Of a DNA stretch of 6,415 bases, positions 6,176-6,415 are shown in pieces. Source of the DNA: Alphaproteobacteria bacterium. GTDB taxonomy: Bacteria > Pseudomonadota > Alphaproteobacteria > Rhizobiales > Xanthobacteraceae. The stretch lies in the NCBI GenBank assembly GCA_005884465.1, contig VAZH01000165.1, positions 1 to 6,415 of the forward strand, in the 5' to 3' direction. The notes under the pieces were generated by a model. The model worked only from the letters and a program-made list of their open reading frames with translations. It was not told the origin of the DNA and searched no databases. The position numbers were made by a program, and so were the translations under genes. Numbering within the stretch: position 1 is the first letter of the stretch; each line of letters begins with the position of its first letter.

Positions 6176-6415
6176 ATGAACGAACTGGATTTCAGCGGCA
6201 AGCGGGTTCTGGTGGTGGGCGGCTCCAGCGGCATCGGTAACGGCATCGCACAGGCGTTCCGGGCCAGGGGCGCGCGCGTGCATGTCTGCGGTACCCGCGC
6301 ACGGGCCGCCGATTATTCTCCGGACGAGGGGTCGCATCTCGAGGGCCTCGACTACGCGCAGCTCGACGTCAGCGATGCCAACGCGATCGAGAATTTCAAG
6401 CCATCGTTCGACCGG
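6176..6415 (+). CDS. SDR family oxidoreductase, N-terminal 80 residues (runs off the window)
   Basis: The frame opens at ATG 6176, four bases after GAGGG (6167-6171), and has no stop before the window ends, giving 80 codons of a protein likely near 230-260 residues. It starts MNELDFSGKRVLVVGGSSGIG: the dinucleotide-binding glycine motif is GGSSGIG at 15-21, with Gly at the position where most SDRs have Thr. The second strand ends VHVCGTRAR, with no acidic residue and with Arg41, which points to NADP(H) rather than NAD(H) by family rules. LDV at 63-65 is the conserved Asp contacting the adenine. The catalytic Ser-Tyr-Lys lies beyond the window, so activity is not confirmed. It is divergently arranged with the SDR ending at 6073; the 102-base gap must hold both promoters. 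Confidence 0.88.
   Translation, partial: MNELDFSGKRVLVVGGSSGIGNGIAQAFRARGARVHVCGTRARAADYSPDEGSHLEGLDYAQLDVSDANAIENFKPSFDR

Noticed and set aside
1..6415. A novel defence, mobile or biosynthetic system
   Set aside because: No transposase, integrase, nuclease, toxin, CRISPR repeat or reverse transcriptase is encoded; all full genes belong to recognised families.

Overview
The window is high-GC chromosomal DNA that looks like a Bradyrhizobium/Rhodopseudomonas-type alphaproteobacterium (order Hyphomicrobiales). The basis is the G+C-rich codon use, the protein families (DUF3734 patatin, 3-hydroxybutyrate dehydrogenase, a TfdA-alpha-like dioxygenase close to those I know from Bradyrhizobium), and the intergenic palindromic repeats (5'-CATTCCGGGG.. 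and 5'-CATTGCCGGGCTTGACCCGGCAAT-like) typical of those genomes. The assignment is by recognition, not by a search.

Layout, left to right. (1) 1-207: the 3' end of a CAP/SCP-domain secreted protein whose start lies outside the window. (2) 301-2273: a two-gene, translationally coupled plus-strand operon, a patatin-like phospholipase with DUF3734 followed by D-3-hydroxybutyrate dehydrogenase (bdhA); together they suggest polyhydroxybutyrate/lipid turnover. (3) 2349-2425: a compact 77-bp palindromic repeat that folds as a cloverleaf, lying between two convergent genes. (4) 2443-3282, minus: an exported stand-alone DsbD/ScsB alpha-like domain with a CX3C cysteine pair. (5) 3362-4066, plus, divergent from it: a YqgE/AlgH (DUF179) protein. 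(6) 4075-4162: a second type of palindromic repeat. (7) 4192-5079, minus: a TauD/TfdA Fe(II)/2-oxoglutarate dioxygenase of the TfdA-alpha type. (8) 5189-5278: another copy of the second repeat type. (9) 5294-6073, minus: an SDR oxidoreductase. (10) 6176 to the window end, plus, divergent: the N-terminal 80 residues of a third SDR.

No stretch over 300 bases lacks a gene. There is no tRNA, rRNA, CRISPR array, transposase or phage gene. The genes are mostly ordinary for this group. The most instructive signals are the three repeats: the hairpin arms of the second family differ by compensated base-pair changes, showing that local hairpin pairing has been kept while sequence drifted. I see no convincing novel multi-gene system; the best functional questions are what the TfdA-alpha-like enzyme acts on here and what the solitary DsbD-alpha domain partners with.
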